A DNA stretch of 64,000 nucleotides from Ianthella basta (GCA_964019415.1 OZ025877.1:5611742-5675741), one strand, 5' to 3'; numbered from the stretch's first letter, positions 13,701 to 28,700 are shown. Numbers and translations: made by a program. The notes: generated by a model not told the origin, from the letters alone.

Positions 13701-16700
13701 GCTTTGATCTTGTTTCAGATTGTGAGATGCAGAAGACTCTCTACCACCAGCATTTGGGGAAGAGTTACACAGATATCACCCAGTGCTGGACTGAAGGATG
13801 ACACAGAATGTTTAGCACTTCTATCACACCTTGTGCTTCGTCCCATACGTAGCTTTACTATGCCCTTAGCTCTTCCAGGTACAGCACCTATATGTATCAT
13901 TGATTACATCTATACTCATATAGTATCCATATCCATATGTGTGCCCATGGTATGGTAACTTTTTCCTTTCGTATACCTTTTGAATGACAACACAATTTGT
14001 GTGTCTATCCTGGAAAGTTGGGAGAAAGAAACCGTGAGTGTAGAGTTCTTGGTAGATAACTTGGTGCTGGAAAATGAGATGGCCATTGCAGGAAAGCCCA
14101 ACAAAGGTGGGCTTTCCTATTTGTATGAACATTACAGCCTGTTCATGGCCGATTTTTATCTTTGTATAATTGGATCACCACCACAAACAGGAAGAATAAG
14201 TAATACTCTGTAAGTCATCGATGAAACTGTGTTACACAGAGTAAGGTCACCAGACATGAAGCCTCTGAAAAGCGGAAATACTGATATGGCTGTAAGAGGA
14301 AAGACCTGGAGAGAAACGGAGAGTATGGCCCTGTCTAAATTCACAGCAGTAATTTTTACTTGCATAAATGATTGTTAAATGCATCCGAACCAAAGTTACG
14401 TACATCTTGTAAGCTGCCTTTCTATTCTGTCACAGAATGTTTCACACCTTGTATCTCCCACAGGAATCAACTACAAAACAATGCATGCATGGAAATCCTT
14501 GAGAATTTCCTTGGCATGCTAAATTGTTGTTTTCTTGACTCTATTTAACAACACTGAAAGCCATGCAATGCTTTGTGGACTTATTCCAAGCCTCTTTAGG
14601 GACATGTCTCATGATGTGAGACATGGCTGATTGGATGGCTGAGATTGTGAAAATGGCTGACAGTGTTACACTGATTTTGCAGGATGAAAATGCTGAGAGT
14701 CATGTGCACTAGATGTCCAAGAGGATGTTCATGACAATCATGAGCTTTGGTCTGGACGTGAAGAAGCCGTCTCCCAAGATTAACTGGCAGTGCAGGTTCT
14801 TTGCATATTGTATTTCGGAGGTTCCAAATCCACTTCAACAACATAGTCAGTTTACTATGTTGTCTCCTTGTATTCTCCACCTCCTCATACGATTCATCCT
14901 CCTCATCAGATTGCTACAATCCTTGAGGAATCTGTAATTGCGCAGGACATAAGCAGCATCCAAAGGGAGCAAGTATTTCGAATAGGGGTGGGTGTTCCAT
15001 GTGTAGGATCACTTAGAGCAAGGCTCTTAGGTAATGAGTTCCTAAAGGTTGATGTAATAGGACTGAGCAAAAGTAACCACCCATCTCCCTTGTTGCTTCC
15101 TGACATGTAGTTAGGACATTAGGATTACCTTGCTGTTGCTTTGCTAGAAGTTTGCTTATTTTGGAGTGCAATATGTGTATGTAATTTTCTTTAACTGTTT
15201 ATGTTCATTAGGAGAGTGTTATTCTGTATACAGGCAATGGTATCAGCTTTGAAGCTGTATTCAGACAATTTGCTGTGCATGGATCTTTGTGGCCTTCCTA
15301 GTGATCAAGCCAGGTCTCTTCTTGGACAAACGGTGTGTGCTAATGCATATTATCTAATATATAAAGCCGAAAGTGTCTGTCTGTCTGTGTGTGTGTGTGT
15401 GTTCGCTATGTGTGCGCACATTTCTTGCTTTATCGCCCTCTGTGGTTGCTGAGGGCACTGGGGGTCAGGTTGTAGCGGGGTTGACGTTGCCCGTCTGGCG
15501 GCTCCCAGAGAGTTATCTTTCCATTTCCGATTTTTTCTTCATGGATGACCACCATTTTCTCATAAACTTCCGGTTTTACCGGACTTATTCGCTGTAGTCC
15601 CACGTTCCAATTTAAACTGATAATCGTCATTTTGAGCTGTAGCAGTAACATGGTTGCTGAGGACATCGAGGGACAGGTGTCAGGCGCCGTAGTTCGTCAA
15701 AGGCAGGCCACTCTGCTAGTTCATATTGTGTGTGCTTAACATGTAGATAAAATTTGCTAGTGATCAATCACAAGCATGTACATTGATTTTGAATACATCT
15801 ATTTGAGTGTGATATGTATACAGCCAGAAGTTATGCCATCTGACTCTCAGTTGTCGCTGACTCTCTCAGTGTATGACCAGTGCTGTATTTGCAATATTCC
15901 TCGGGGGGAGGCTAAACTGAAGTTCCACAAAATATGGGAGGTGCAAAACAGTAAGGGGAGAGGCAATACTATGTTAACATATGTCTTGCTACATTTTCAA
16001 GGGGAGGTGAGATTATATAGGTAGGGGGGCAAATACTCAAATTTTTCCTCACTTTGTCCACACTTTGTCCACACTTTCTTCTGGAACTTCAAACTATAAA
16101 TGGCATGTCACCACTTTTGGGAATGTACTAGAATTCCTCATCATAAGGATTCAACAGTGCCCATGGCATAGAAGCTGTGTATACTACTTTCAGGAGGGGT
16201 TATTGCTTGCAGTAAGCCACTGCAGGGGCAATAGATAGAAGGGTAATCACTGTGTATTACACCTACCAGCCTGCTACACCAGTATTAGTGTCACAGCAAG
16301 ACTAGGGGATTGAAGTCCTATTGATGGCAACCAGAGATTGCCTCCCCCCAGTCATTCAATGAAGATATAAAGAGCCACAGACAGCTGTTTTACCCTTATT
16401 GGGGCTCATCAGTGTGGTGTACTGATGATTGACACAGCTGTCTGTGGCTTTTCCATCATTGCTGGTAGCCTGGAGCTAAAGTGCAAAATGCAAGATCTGG
16501 TGATTATGGGATGTCCCTAACTGAACCAATAACAAACTGATTATGTACTTACTGGTTTACTAACTGTTTACTACGTATGTATATGTGTTTATGTTGTATG
16601 TACTATGTTGTGTGTGCTTGGAAGGGTATCCTTCTGGCTAAAGGCCACCGTTTAATATGATTTCAAATTCTGAAACTTCCAATCGTTGGTTACTGTTGCC

Positions 16701-19700
16701 ATCAATAGGACTTCTGTCCCCAAACCTCACTGTGATAACAATACTGTTGTAGCAGGCTGGTATAGGTGTAATATCCTGTGAGTATCTTTCTGTATTGCTT
16801 TCCACTTTGAACATTCTTTAGCCATAGTAGAGCTAGCTAACATAGCTATTCATTTGTTGCCTTGAATTTAACACCAATGTCATTTTTATGTATCCATCCA
16901 TTAACACTCCAGATGTTCTACTACATTAACAACAGGAAGGACTCAGGAGATATCTGGGGATGCAGGCATGACGTTGGCCTCACTAGTAAGTTTGATTGCC
17001 ATCAGACCCTGATTCCATTGTACTGGGAACATGTACTTATTGCTCAGATGTTATTATTTATAGGGGCTGGTTGTTTAGCATACCGTTGAGCCAAGGAGAA
17101 TATGTTCTATGTACAGTATGTTTATTTATGTGGTGGATGCACCTAGTTATCACACCATGTATTCATATGCGTAATTATATTTGTATTGCAACGGGAAGTT
17201 TTATTATTTAATTGTGAAAATGGCTTCTGTTGAATTTAACTGAGTACTTGGCCTTAGCTTTGCTGTTCACATCAGCACAAAGGTGACATGCCCACGGTTT
17301 GGAAACCAACTCTTCACTATGTTGGTTAAGTAGAAAGGTAGAGGAACCATGACTATTGTTTGTGTTAGTCACTTCTGGCAGTGAAGCTGTAGTGGCAATG
17401 ATGTATGGATAAGAGAACCCAGTCTTCTTGAGATCGTATGTACAGTCCTTTGGGTATGCGAGCTATGTTCATGTATGTTTCTTATGTGTCAATTTCTGTT
17501 AAATCCATTTCTGCAGGTCATGGTAATGGACTAGGCAGAGCATGCCCCAAGTCTGATTCAAGTCACTATGAACCTCCTTCATCAAGTGTGAGTTGTATTC
17601 AAAATTTGTATGTAGATGTCTCATTTGCAGATAATACCATAGCCACTACAACGTATAGTCCACAGCTGAGAGGTCACATTCCAAACTGCAATGGTGTCAT
17701 CACAAATTCCACAGAGCTTTCAGCTGAGCTATAAAGGAAGTTTTAGAGATGTTTACACAATCACTGTAATGCTTGCACCACAAGGAAAATGGACAGTGTC
17801 TCTATACAGTCATTAATTCAAGAAAGCCCAAGAAAAGAGGCAGCAGGAGCCTTTGCTGGCCCTGTTCTTATCTCTAAGATACACAGCCTAAAACATATAT
17901 CTTGATGAATATTAAATGTCTTCATCCTTGTGATAACGTTTAGTGCCTTTTGCAGAGGTCACACTAAGGTGGGCTTGATGACAGTGGTAATGGCTACATA
18001 CCTATTCACACGGTATGGTATGTTTCTACCATTTTTCCGTCTGGTCTACACCACTACTTTTCCATCCTGTTGAACTGTGCAGCCATCAGTGGATGCTTGT
18101 GTGGAACAATCAAGTAATTCCAGAGAGAATTATAAGTTTTCCATATTTTGTACTGTACGTGTGCATGAGCAGATGAATCTGGTAATTAGCTCCTTGTTGG
18201 TGTGCAACTTAGCAAGCAAATTTTGTTTGAGTATGAACTACGAACCCGCTACCTCCATGAATTCACCACAGATTTCACTTAATATCCATAGTCCATCTCC
18301 AGAGTCAGTCAACTTCCTTTTGAAGTTGGAATCCCACTTCACTCTTGTCCTCTTACGTTTGATACCACCACTAACTTCTTTGCTCACACACAACTTAAGA
18401 ACAGCTGTAACTGCCATCACTGTCATTGCTACCATGGTATCCATTGGTGCAAACGCTCATGGCATGGGAGGCTCATGGTCGCAGCAACAATGTGTGATGT
18501 GAAGTCAGTCTTTGTTAATTTCCATGGGTTATCTCCTAAAATTTTGCTATTTGTACCAGTCTCCTTCATGGCTTCATTTGTTGCATCAGAGAATGATCAG
18601 GTATTTGTAGTTCCTTAATATTGAGTTTCATGCCTAGGATGGGATTCACAATCATGTCTGAAGTTGTGCCGTTTTAGCCCAATCTGTATGATAAATGGGA
18701 GGAATTAGTAGGATGTTGGTAGCCTACACTGAAGCCATATTATTACATACATGCATACATAAGATATGCCTGACATGCACATGCACATACACACATGTAA
18801 AGTCAAGGCCTAAAGTAAAATCTCTTGTGCTTCTCTCTCAGCAGATGTGCATTCGATTGAACAATGTGCAGTTGCTTGTCCAAGTCTGTTCTATGTTGGA
18901 GCACCATTTGCATGGGATTACAGATATTGCACATGAATCCTGTTGCAGTTCTGGAGCTGCCATGAAAGATGTGGGCTTTTTCTCTAAGGATTCTGTGAAT
19001 GTTGTTGAGCACTTGAAGAAGGTCCAAATGGCTCTGGTCCATTTGGTATGCATGAAGGTAAGACATTTCAAGTATGTTATCAAATGCATGTATAAATACA
19101 CAATGAAGTTCATGAAATGGATCAAAAGCAAAATTGCATTATTGTAAAACCACTTCCACTTCACTCAGATGGTAGGTGGCACACAAAATGATTTCTTTCT
19201 GATAGGTATCTATATGATGAGAGTACAATAGCATTAGGAAATGTATGCACAATATGCATGTCCAGTTAAATTAGTTCAGTTAAGTATGTACAGTGCTCGA
19301 GCCCATGGTCTGATTTTAATGCTTTATTGCTGTACAAAGTGAAGTACTAGGTAACTTTTGCTGAACTACCGTATGGCTGGAAATTTTGGCAGACTGCTGA
19401 AATTATGGCATTTGGCAGAAATTACTTTGGCGGTTGGAAAGCCTGATACCATAATGATACTCATAGCATAATGGCTAATCCAGTAATGGGCAGAGCTACG
19501 TATAGAATGAGGAGGAAGCATGACTGAGGAGTACACCAGTTGTTGTTTCGGGCCAAATACGTATTTTTGTCCAATTCTTGTCTTGGTCACAAATTCTTCA
19601 ACATGCAAGGGACTTCCAGGTCTCTGTGTGGTAGAACTGTGGATGCTTGCCTGCTGCCTATACCACTCTGATGCAGAAACAGAAAACAGGAGGTCGAAAT

Positions 19701-22700
19701 CATTCTGAGAATTAAACTGCAACGCTATCAACGTCAGTATTCACCCACATATTAAATGCCGTCCGGATTGCCTTCCTCGCGCTGGCAAATTTAGGCAGCT
19801 ATTCTCCCACCTTTGGTGATCTAAATTCTGTGGAAACGTAGCTTTGATGTCGTGATACTACAACGGTAGTCTCTGACAACGATGAAGCAGGCAATTAATC
19901 CAACAACAAGATATAACATAGGGAAATGTCAACACTCGATAATGAGGCACGGAACACTGGAGCAAGGTAAGATTCAGTCCAATACAACTCAACAACAAGA
20001 GGTAACACCGCAACTGCACATGCGCACCAGTCACATGAACAATTAACACATGCACTAAAAACGTGATACAATGATGACATAAAGCATACACCACACTCCT
20101 TCCTCCTAAAGAAAAGAAAAACTGACAATTCCTGAAAAACGTAATCAAGCAAGCATCAAGACAAGTAAAGCAAGTAAGCATCAAGGTCAAGCATATACCG
20201 TATACGCTTAAACTTTTGCGGGGTTAAACTTTCGCGGTTCGCGATTTTTCAGGATTTTCGTGTTTTTATTTTTGCAGTTGTAGGGTCTTAGCCTGGCTAG
20301 CTATACCCTCCCCAATACACGCGAAGAAATGATCCAATACCCGAACACATGTGGCCTTGCAAACACTTTCTCAACTGCTGACGACACTTCGGGGCATTAT
20401 AGATACTCGCCAATGAATATTTGCCGTACTTACGTTGTGCGAATTGTCGCATCCAATGATATTTGCAGTGCTAGTGAAGAGGAATCTACATGATGTTGAT
20501 TCTTCGTGTCCTCTGAACTCTGGCCCTATTGGTGTACTCCACTGCCTCGGTGGAGTGCGGCTCTTAGCCACACAATCAAAGTTGCCGCCACCATTTTGCA
20601 ATTTTGTGACGTAATTGTACAGTGACCTTTGCTCAACTTAGCCTGGTCTAAATTTTCGAGGGGTGAAACTTTTGCGGATGGCTGCTGAACCGCGAAAACT
20701 GCGAAAGTTTAACCCCGCGAAAGTTAAAGTGTATACGGTATGTATCTGTCAGTAGGTTTACGCTGACACTGTGGGTAACGATGTGATGTGTTACTGACGG
20801 AAGGAACAACAGGTACAGTGGATGATTCAGGCACCATCTGAATATTGGAAGTAGACTGTTCAAGCTGCTCCTCTGTATCTGTGGGACCAGGGGCTTCTGA
20901 TGGGCCAAGCAGCACTTCTGAAACTGTGCTGTCATCCGAACTGGTAGATGTAGGAATCACGCTCGCAATTGGTGTTACATCGAACACAGCCTCGAGATCT
21001 GCAGTTGGTGATTCCACTTCTGAATCTGATGTAGTTACTTTGGCATTGGAGTCCATTCTCAAAGATGATCCACATGTTTTTGCTGGACCTCTCCCGAATC
21101 CAACTGGACAAGATAGGAGACTAGCCTATGACGTTCTCTGACAGTACCTGGTCTCCAAGTCGACTTATCTCTGCCATCACGTACCAGTAGTACGTAACTC
21201 TTGAGCCTACTGAGAACTGACGGAACTTTGTATGAGCATTGTGGTACGTCTTCTGGTGAGTCTGACTCACTTTCTCACCAGTACAGGGCACGTCAAATCA
21301 AAACAAGTACGAATGGGTCTTTCTAAGAACTATGAAACTGGTGACTGACCCATGGTCGCATGTGGTGTACTCCGATTTGTCATAAGAAAATTCTGAACTG
21401 GATGGTGCAAAGTCAACCCACTCCTGCCTTCATAGACTGTTTGAATGTTTGAACGTGTCTTTCAATAGTTCCATTTGAGGTGGGGTGGTATGGGGCTACG
21501 CGAATATGCTTTACCACATTTACAGTTAGAAAGTCTGTAAAATCATGAGATACAAATTGAGGACCATTGCCTGACACTATTTGTTCTGGCAAACCAAGCG
21601 AGGCAAGCACCCTTCTGAGAATGGCAATTGTGCCTGCGGCAGTTGTGGACTTCATTTCCCCAATTTCTGGCCACTTCGAGTGTGCATCAATCAGCAAAAA
21701 GAACATTTTGTTTTTAAATGGCCCTGCAAAGTCTGCGTGTACTCTGCATCAAGGCTGGTCCGGCCATAACCATGGATGCATAGGCGCTTTGCTCGGGCAC
21801 TCCCTAATGCTTTACAGGATTGACATGACTTGGCTAACACCTCAATGCCAGCGTCCATTGCTGGCCACTACATGTAGCTGAGTGCCACCAATTTTATTCT
21901 CACAACACCTCTATGGTCTCAGTGTAAATCCTGGAGTACTCTATCTCTCAACTTTATGGGCACCGCGACTCGGACTCCTCACAGTAGACGATCACTCTCA
22001 ACCGTCAAGTCATGTTGATGGGAGAAGAATGGCTTTAACTCTACAGGAACACTGTCTGGCCATCTGTGACAAGTGTACGTAGTGCATTACTCTACTCACC
22101 TGTGGGTCGTGTCTCGAGCAAACACTCAACTTTGCTGCTGTGACTGGCAAAGCTTGGATCTGACCCAAATTGCAGCATGCTGCATCTGCAAGCTTTAGCT
22201 CCTGGGGGTAGACATAATGGAAGATGTGAAAGTCCATCTGCATTTGCATGCTCTTCCATGGGACGAAACTGTATCTCGTAGTCATATGTTGACAATGTTA
22301 TGGCCCAACGTTGCAGATGTGCTGCAGCCAAAGTAGGAATAGCCTGATGAGGGCCCAGGATGTTTGTCAACAGCTTATGATCTGTGATCAATGTAAATTT
22401 GCGACCATACAAATACTGGTGGTATGGTTTCACACCAAATACTAAAGCTAATGCTTCCCTCTCAACTTGAGCATACTTTTGCTCAGTCGGGGTGAGTGTC
22501 CATGATGTGAAAGCGATGGGATGTTCAGAGTCATCCTGATACTTCTGAGAGATCACTGCTCCCACGCCGTATGCAGAGGCATCTGCCGCTAGAGTGATAG
22601 GCATGGTAGGGTCATAGTGAGTGAGGACCAGGCTGGAACTCAATCAATCAATCAATCACATACTCCAGGTGCTTTCCCATTCTTCATTCTCAAGATGCTT

Positions 22701-25700
22701 GAGCACACTTCCTCCATACTTATCCTATCGTGTCTAGTCCCCTCTACTTGTTCCTCTTCACTACTTGCAATTTTGCATTTATTTGTTGAACTCCTTCACC
22801 CTGCAACAGTGATGCAAAGTACTCTTTCCACCTATTCCTAACCTCTTCCTCCTCACACAGCACCTGTCCACTTTCGTCACATACTCTTCCCACTTCACTG
22901 CTACCCTTTGTCCTAGCTCTTATCTTCGCCCAAAACCTCCTCTGATTGTGTTGGAAATCTCCCTGCAATGTCTCGCCAATTTTCTTCCATTCCTCATTTT
23001 TGCTTTCCTCACTGCATGACTTGCTGCCCTTTTGGCCTTCAGGTAAACTTCCTTTGCATCCTCAGTCTTCACTTGTAGCCACCTCTTATATGCCTCCTTC
23101 TTGCTTTTCACTGACACTTCAACCTCCTTGCTCCACCATGCAGTCCTCTTCTCTTTTCTGACTTTCTTTCTTCCACACACTACTTCAGCTACCTCCTTAA
23201 CGTCACTCTTAAACTCATTCCATGCTGCTTCCACATCATCCCCATTCACACACTTTGCTTCCCTCATTTTTTGGCTCAGTTTTGCACAGAATTTTATCTT
23301 CCCCTCTTTAGTTCGCAGTCTCTCACTTCTCAGTTGACTCTTCTATTCTGTCTTCTTAGTTTGCTTCCTTCCCCTCACTTTCATCTTCATTAGCACCAGG
23401 TGGTGATCACTGCCAATCTGAGCCCTACGTACCACTCTCACATCATTCACATCTTGAATGATGTGAGAGTGGTATGTGGGGCTGGAACTCATCATCTCTT
23501 TAACCCTATAGTGCTCAAGTTTAAAATTCGCGCCATACTCTAAATGCCCGAGTTTAAAAATGGCTGCGCACACGAAGATATTGTGCACTAAATACTGCAT
23601 GACGTTTGACAGTGTAGTTGAACCAAATCCAGACACTTCGCGCGAGTGCGTGGTGCCATTGAGGAAGACGTCGCACGCCTACTCTTCAAGCTTTTTCTCG
23701 GCCATGAAACGTGACGATGTAAGTACGTACGTAAGCGAATTGTTGGCGCAGTATCACAGGAAGATGTAGAGCCCGTACTTCACCATTTCGTTACACAGCG
23801 CGCGTTCTTTGGCTTTAACTACAAACGAGAAAGGACACGGCGTCATGTCGCTCGAACTAAAACAGTTGCTTGCACGCAGCTTGCGCGACCAGAAGACAAG
23901 GTACGCTCGCTGAAAGAAGCTTTTTCTACTGGTACATGTCCTTGGAAACAGTTGCTTGCGTAGAAGACTTGTAACCACTGAAGCAGCGACGTTTTTTAGG
24001 CCTCTTTAGTTATGACACCTTTAGGTGTCAATGGGCCTTAACGACATTGCGTTTTATGACACCTAAAGGTGTCATTGGGCGCTAAAGGGTTAATGGCTTG
24101 AAATGCTAGCCTCTGTAATGGCTCTCTGCTTGCTGGGAGTAGTGTATACTACATTTGCATCAAGGACATGACCCAGGTACTCCACCGAAGCCTGCATACA
24201 GTGACACTTGCTCTTCTTGTGACACAGACCTCTGTCACGTAGTCTTTCCAACGCCTAGTCCTGGTTAGCTAGATGCTCACGGTGGTTGCTCCCAGTAATG
24301 ATGATATCGTCCAGATAACATTTGACTCCTGACAGACCGTTTAGCAGCTGATCCATGGTCCTTTGAAATATCACTGGTACCCAAGGCCATTACAAAGGAA
24401 GTCGGTTGCAATGAATTAAACTAAGGTGCGTGCTGATGTGACCAACTCCTTGGACTCATCATCCATCATTAACTGCTGATAAGCTTGTGGCAAGTCTAAT
24501 GTGGTGAATACCTTCCCACCTGCCAAAGACTCAATAATGTCATCAGGCTTGGGGATTGGGTGCTGGTCCACCTGTGGCACTGGATTCAATGTGACCTTGA
24601 AATCTCCACGTATACGAAATGTCCCATCTCTCTTTGGGACAAAGACTATGGGTGTGGCCCAACGACTGAATTCCACCTTCTCTATGATCCCGAGGGATTG
24701 CAGATGTTCTTTGTCTTGTGCAGTGGCATCCTTGATGGGGAATGGGACTGAGCATGCTGGCACAAACTTAGGCTGACTGTTCTCTTTGGCGAACAAATGA
24801 ACTGGCAGTATACCAATGGTCCACAGCTCCTCACGAAACACAACTATATATTTCTGCAACAGCTTCTCCAGCTCCGGAGTCACCACAGTGTGGTAAGTGA
24901 CTGAATGCCAATCCAGGTGTATCTTCAACAGCCAACCTTTGCCAAACAAAGCTGGTCCGTTTCTTCTCATGATAGCAAGGGCCAACTCGTACTCTTGACC
25001 TCCATATGCCACAAGGACTGGCAAAACTTTTACAACTGCGACGCTCTCAGCTGTGTAAGTTCATAACAGTACCTGAGATGGTAGTAGCTTGGCTTCTAGG
25101 AATAACTCTCGCTGCTGCTGCTCTGACATGATGGATACCCCTGCACCAGTAGCCACTTCCATAATCACTGGTGTAGCATTTATCGTGATATCTACTGTAT
25201 TAGGCGTGGCATGGCGTAGTACTGGTACCTCTTCCTCCGATTCAGCACCCGCTGAGGTTATTTGATGTGCCTTTGCGTTGACACCTGATGTCTTCTGCCT
25301 CCAGGCATCAACTCTTGAGCGACACACTTTTGCCAAGTGCCCCTTCTTAAGGCACTTCCAGCAAACATATCTGACAAACCGGCAACTGGATGCCAGATAG
25401 TCTGCACGTACTTCTGCAGCAATGACATTCCCTGTTTCGAGATTCCTGCGTGGCTTGGCTCTCCTTCTACTGAACTGACTCTTGTAACTTTGCTGTACTC
25501 TTGTAGAGTTGACGGACAGCTGGCTCCACCCCCCTCAGTGTATGCGTGTTGTCTTCTGCCATCTTTAGGCTCTGTGCAATCAAGAGGGCCTTGTCCAGTG
25601 ACAGCTCCCCTTCTGACAACAAATGCTTCTGATGTGCTTCATTTGCTAAGCCACAAACCAAACGATCTCACAAGGACTCATTGAATACATTGCCAAATTC

Positions 25701-28700
25701 ACATGGAACCGCCATCTTCCTCAGCTCAGCCAAAAACACTGTGACTATCTCTCCAGGCTGTTGCTGTCTCAGATGAAATTTGAAAACGCTCTGCAATGAC
25801 AACTTTCTTGGGCTCAAAGTGTTTCTTCAGAATGTCCATAAGATCCTTCAGGGACTTCTCTGCCAATTTCTCAGGCATTGACAAGTCCCCAATCAACCCG
25901 TAGTTTTCCCAACCGATTAGATTGAGGAAGACTGGCACTTGCTTCTCAGCTTTGATTCTGTTAGGCTCGAAATATAGCTGCATATGTTCCAGGTAAACAA
26001 CAATCAAATCCCTGTTGGGATTGAACGGGTCCATGCACTCAACTGTCCCTGCAGCCATGATAGCTGACGAACACCTCTTGCGGTGGATAATGGCTGAAGA
26101 CTCGCGCACCTTTGTCACCACTTGTGATGTTGTGATACTACAACAGCAGTCTCCAACAACGATGAAGCAGGCAATTAATCCAACAAGATATAACATAGGG
26201 AAAAGTCAACACTCGATAACAAGGCACGGAATACTGGAGCAAGGTAAGATTCACTCCAATACAACTAAACAACACAAGGTAACACCACTACTGCGCATGC
26301 GCACCAGTCATGTGAACAATTAACACATGCACTAAAAACGTGATACAATGATGATGTAAGCATACACCACAGTAGTGTCCTCACAGGCAGCTGTCATTGA
26401 TAAGTTCTATGCCAACGACTAACCTATAGGCCTGGTGCATCCAGCTGCATACCTGCTTTGTACTGGAAAATTATGATTATGCAATGATCATCACAAATTT
26501 TAGTGGAAGAAATATTGGTGGATTGCTGTCAAAACTGTCAATTAGCCACAATAAAATCCCTGCCAAAGTTTCAGCCATGTGGTATATAGTTGTACTTTCT
26601 AAACCAAAGCACTAACTAATATGTGTTAGTGTGACTACTACTGACACTACTGTGTGAACTTTTGAACAGCATGTGCTTAACATTTTGTATTGTGCACTAC
26701 ATTTTTTGGCAAAGAGATATTTGCCTTTCACAACCACGAGTATGTGCATTGCAGTAAGACTGCATGCATGTACCAGATACTTGACCCTAAGTCTATAACA
26801 ATCCACTTGAAATTGTGATGGACTTAACTACAATGGATTTAAGAATGCAAAAAGGAACTCCACAGAAATGAGGAATGTTGAAGTGCTGAGTTACTGTGGG
26901 AAGTAGAATAACAGTAATAAAATGGACTTAAAAGATGAAATAGTGTAACAGCAGTCTATGGCGTATTCTTTCACATGCTTTCAGCCTGATTTTGGGTTTC
27001 CTGCAATCTTCAATACCTTGTTTGCTCTTAAAATACAATCAATCAATCAATCAATCATTGCACATGAGGGTTTGATCTCCCATGTGGGAGGTCGCCCTAA
27101 TACAACAGGAGTTTCTAGAAAATAATGTCTTAACTCAGTTTATAATATATAAAGTTAAGCAAAATTATTAGTCCACCTCATTCTAGGTCTTCCTCGAGGG
27201 CGCTTTCCTGGAACCTCACCATCATACACTATCTTAGTCACTCTACCACTGTTCATCTCCTCTAATCTTTGCTTCCACTACTGCTGCCGTCTATTTACAA
27301 GATCCAAAACTCCCTCCTGCCTCCCAAGGTACTTCATCTCTTTTACTTGTTCCACTCTCTCACCCTTAACTTTGACATTACACACCTCATGCTTTCATCC
27401 AACCCTCATAACCCTCGTCTTGCCAGTTTGCCTTCATTCCCCAATTAATCCAATCTCTCATTCAGCTCCTGCAAATTGTGTTGCAGTGCTTTCTCAGTTT
27501 CCGCCAGCATCATCAGGTCATCTGCAAACAATAATACCTCCAACTGCCCTGTAGATAGCCGTACACTGCCATAGAACTTCTTTCTTGCTTCTGTCACTAT
27601 TTTGTCAATAAAAAGCCACGGGGATAGGTGAAGGCTAAGGAGAGGGTGACAACCACACACATCAACGGACTAGACAGAGAGTTAAGATCTGGAGAGGAGG
27701 CACTGAGCAGATGGAGGGAACATTTTGCTAATCTCCTCAATGGTAATGCAGGAAGTGGAGAAGAGATTAGAATAAAGGGAAGGAAGGTACAGGGTGAAGA
27801 GGAATAGATTGGTGTAGAAGAAGTGAGGAGGGCAGTGAGGAAGATGAAAAGTGGGAAAGCAGGTGGTGTATGTGGTATTCAGGTAGAGATGGTGAAGGCT
27901 GGAGGTTACACAATGGTGCAGTGGTTGAAGGAGGTTTTGAATGTGGTTTGGAGAAGTGGAAAGACCCCTCAAGAGTGGAGGGAGGCTATAATCATACTTA
28001 TTTACGAGAAGGGGTGTAGGACAGAGTGCGGTAATTACAGAGGAAGTAGCTTATTAAGTGTGGTGGGGAAGGAGTAAATGGGGGAGGGGGAAAGAGTGAA
28101 TGTGTTGTGTAATAGTTAGATGCTGACCAAGAGGTTTCTCTGAGATTCAGAGCACGAGGCATGAGGGCATGAAGTGTCTGAGTGCCGAGTGATCTAAATC
28201 TTCAGAGACACCGATTGGTCAGCATTTAAATGTTATATAGATCCCAAATGATTAGGTAAGGAACCAGCAGCGAATTTTGAGCATAGGCGTGTTTAATTAG
28301 AACATAGTTGGATGAAATAGACCACGGCGCGGAACCACAGCGGGGGTGTCTACGATGTTGTAAAACATGGTTTAGACGCCCATTACCCTGGCAACAGGAT
28401 CTATGATGGAGAGTGTGATGTGTTTTGTGGTTGTGTTATCATGAGTCACGATTTATATAGTCCACCTGAAGTCTGGACTTCACAACAGCGACAACAGGAG
28501 TGCTGTCATGGAGTGCACGGCCCATTGATGGCCTTGATCCACGGATGCACTTCGCTGCTGACTGCAACAAACTGAAGTTGAGCTGGCCCTGCAGCCAGCC
28601 AAAGGTTGTACTGTAGGCTGTATCTCTCTACTCAGCCAGCCTTGAAGCCAGGTGCTTCAGGAAGGTGTTTGTGAGTGGGAAAGCTCCACCTGATGTTGTG

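Larger units (their letters stand above)
19842..26371 (-). mobile_element. Ty3/gypsy LTR retrotransposon fossil, minus strand
   Basis: Direct repeats of about 250 bp stand at 19842-20095 and 26121-26371 and match at roughly nine positions in ten by eye, which points to an old but not ancient insertion. GTAG flanks both outer ends (19838-19841, 26372-26375). On the minus strand a candidate primer-binding site TGGTGACAAAGG abuts the 5' LTR, and a purine tract GGAGGAAGGAG abuts the 3' LTR. Parts in order from right to left: gag about 26060-25400, zinc knuckle and protease about 25350-25020, reverse transcriptase about 24960-24094, RNase H 22640-22100, integrase about 21800-21400, pol C-terminus to 20741. 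The internal region is broken in several places. It carries three later insertions: a LINE piece, a TTAA element and a palindromic element. It lies in the 11.9-kb Munc13-gene intron, antisense to the gene. Confidence 0.85.

Noticed and set aside
16914-17211. Possible exon 'MFYYINNRKDSGDIW...' after a good acceptor
   Set aside because: The Munc13-family exons at 15332 and 18842 join in phase without it, and it adds no family motif.
17438-17734. Plus-strand ORF starting near an acceptor
   Set aside because: No donor, no family match, not needed for the surrounding gene.
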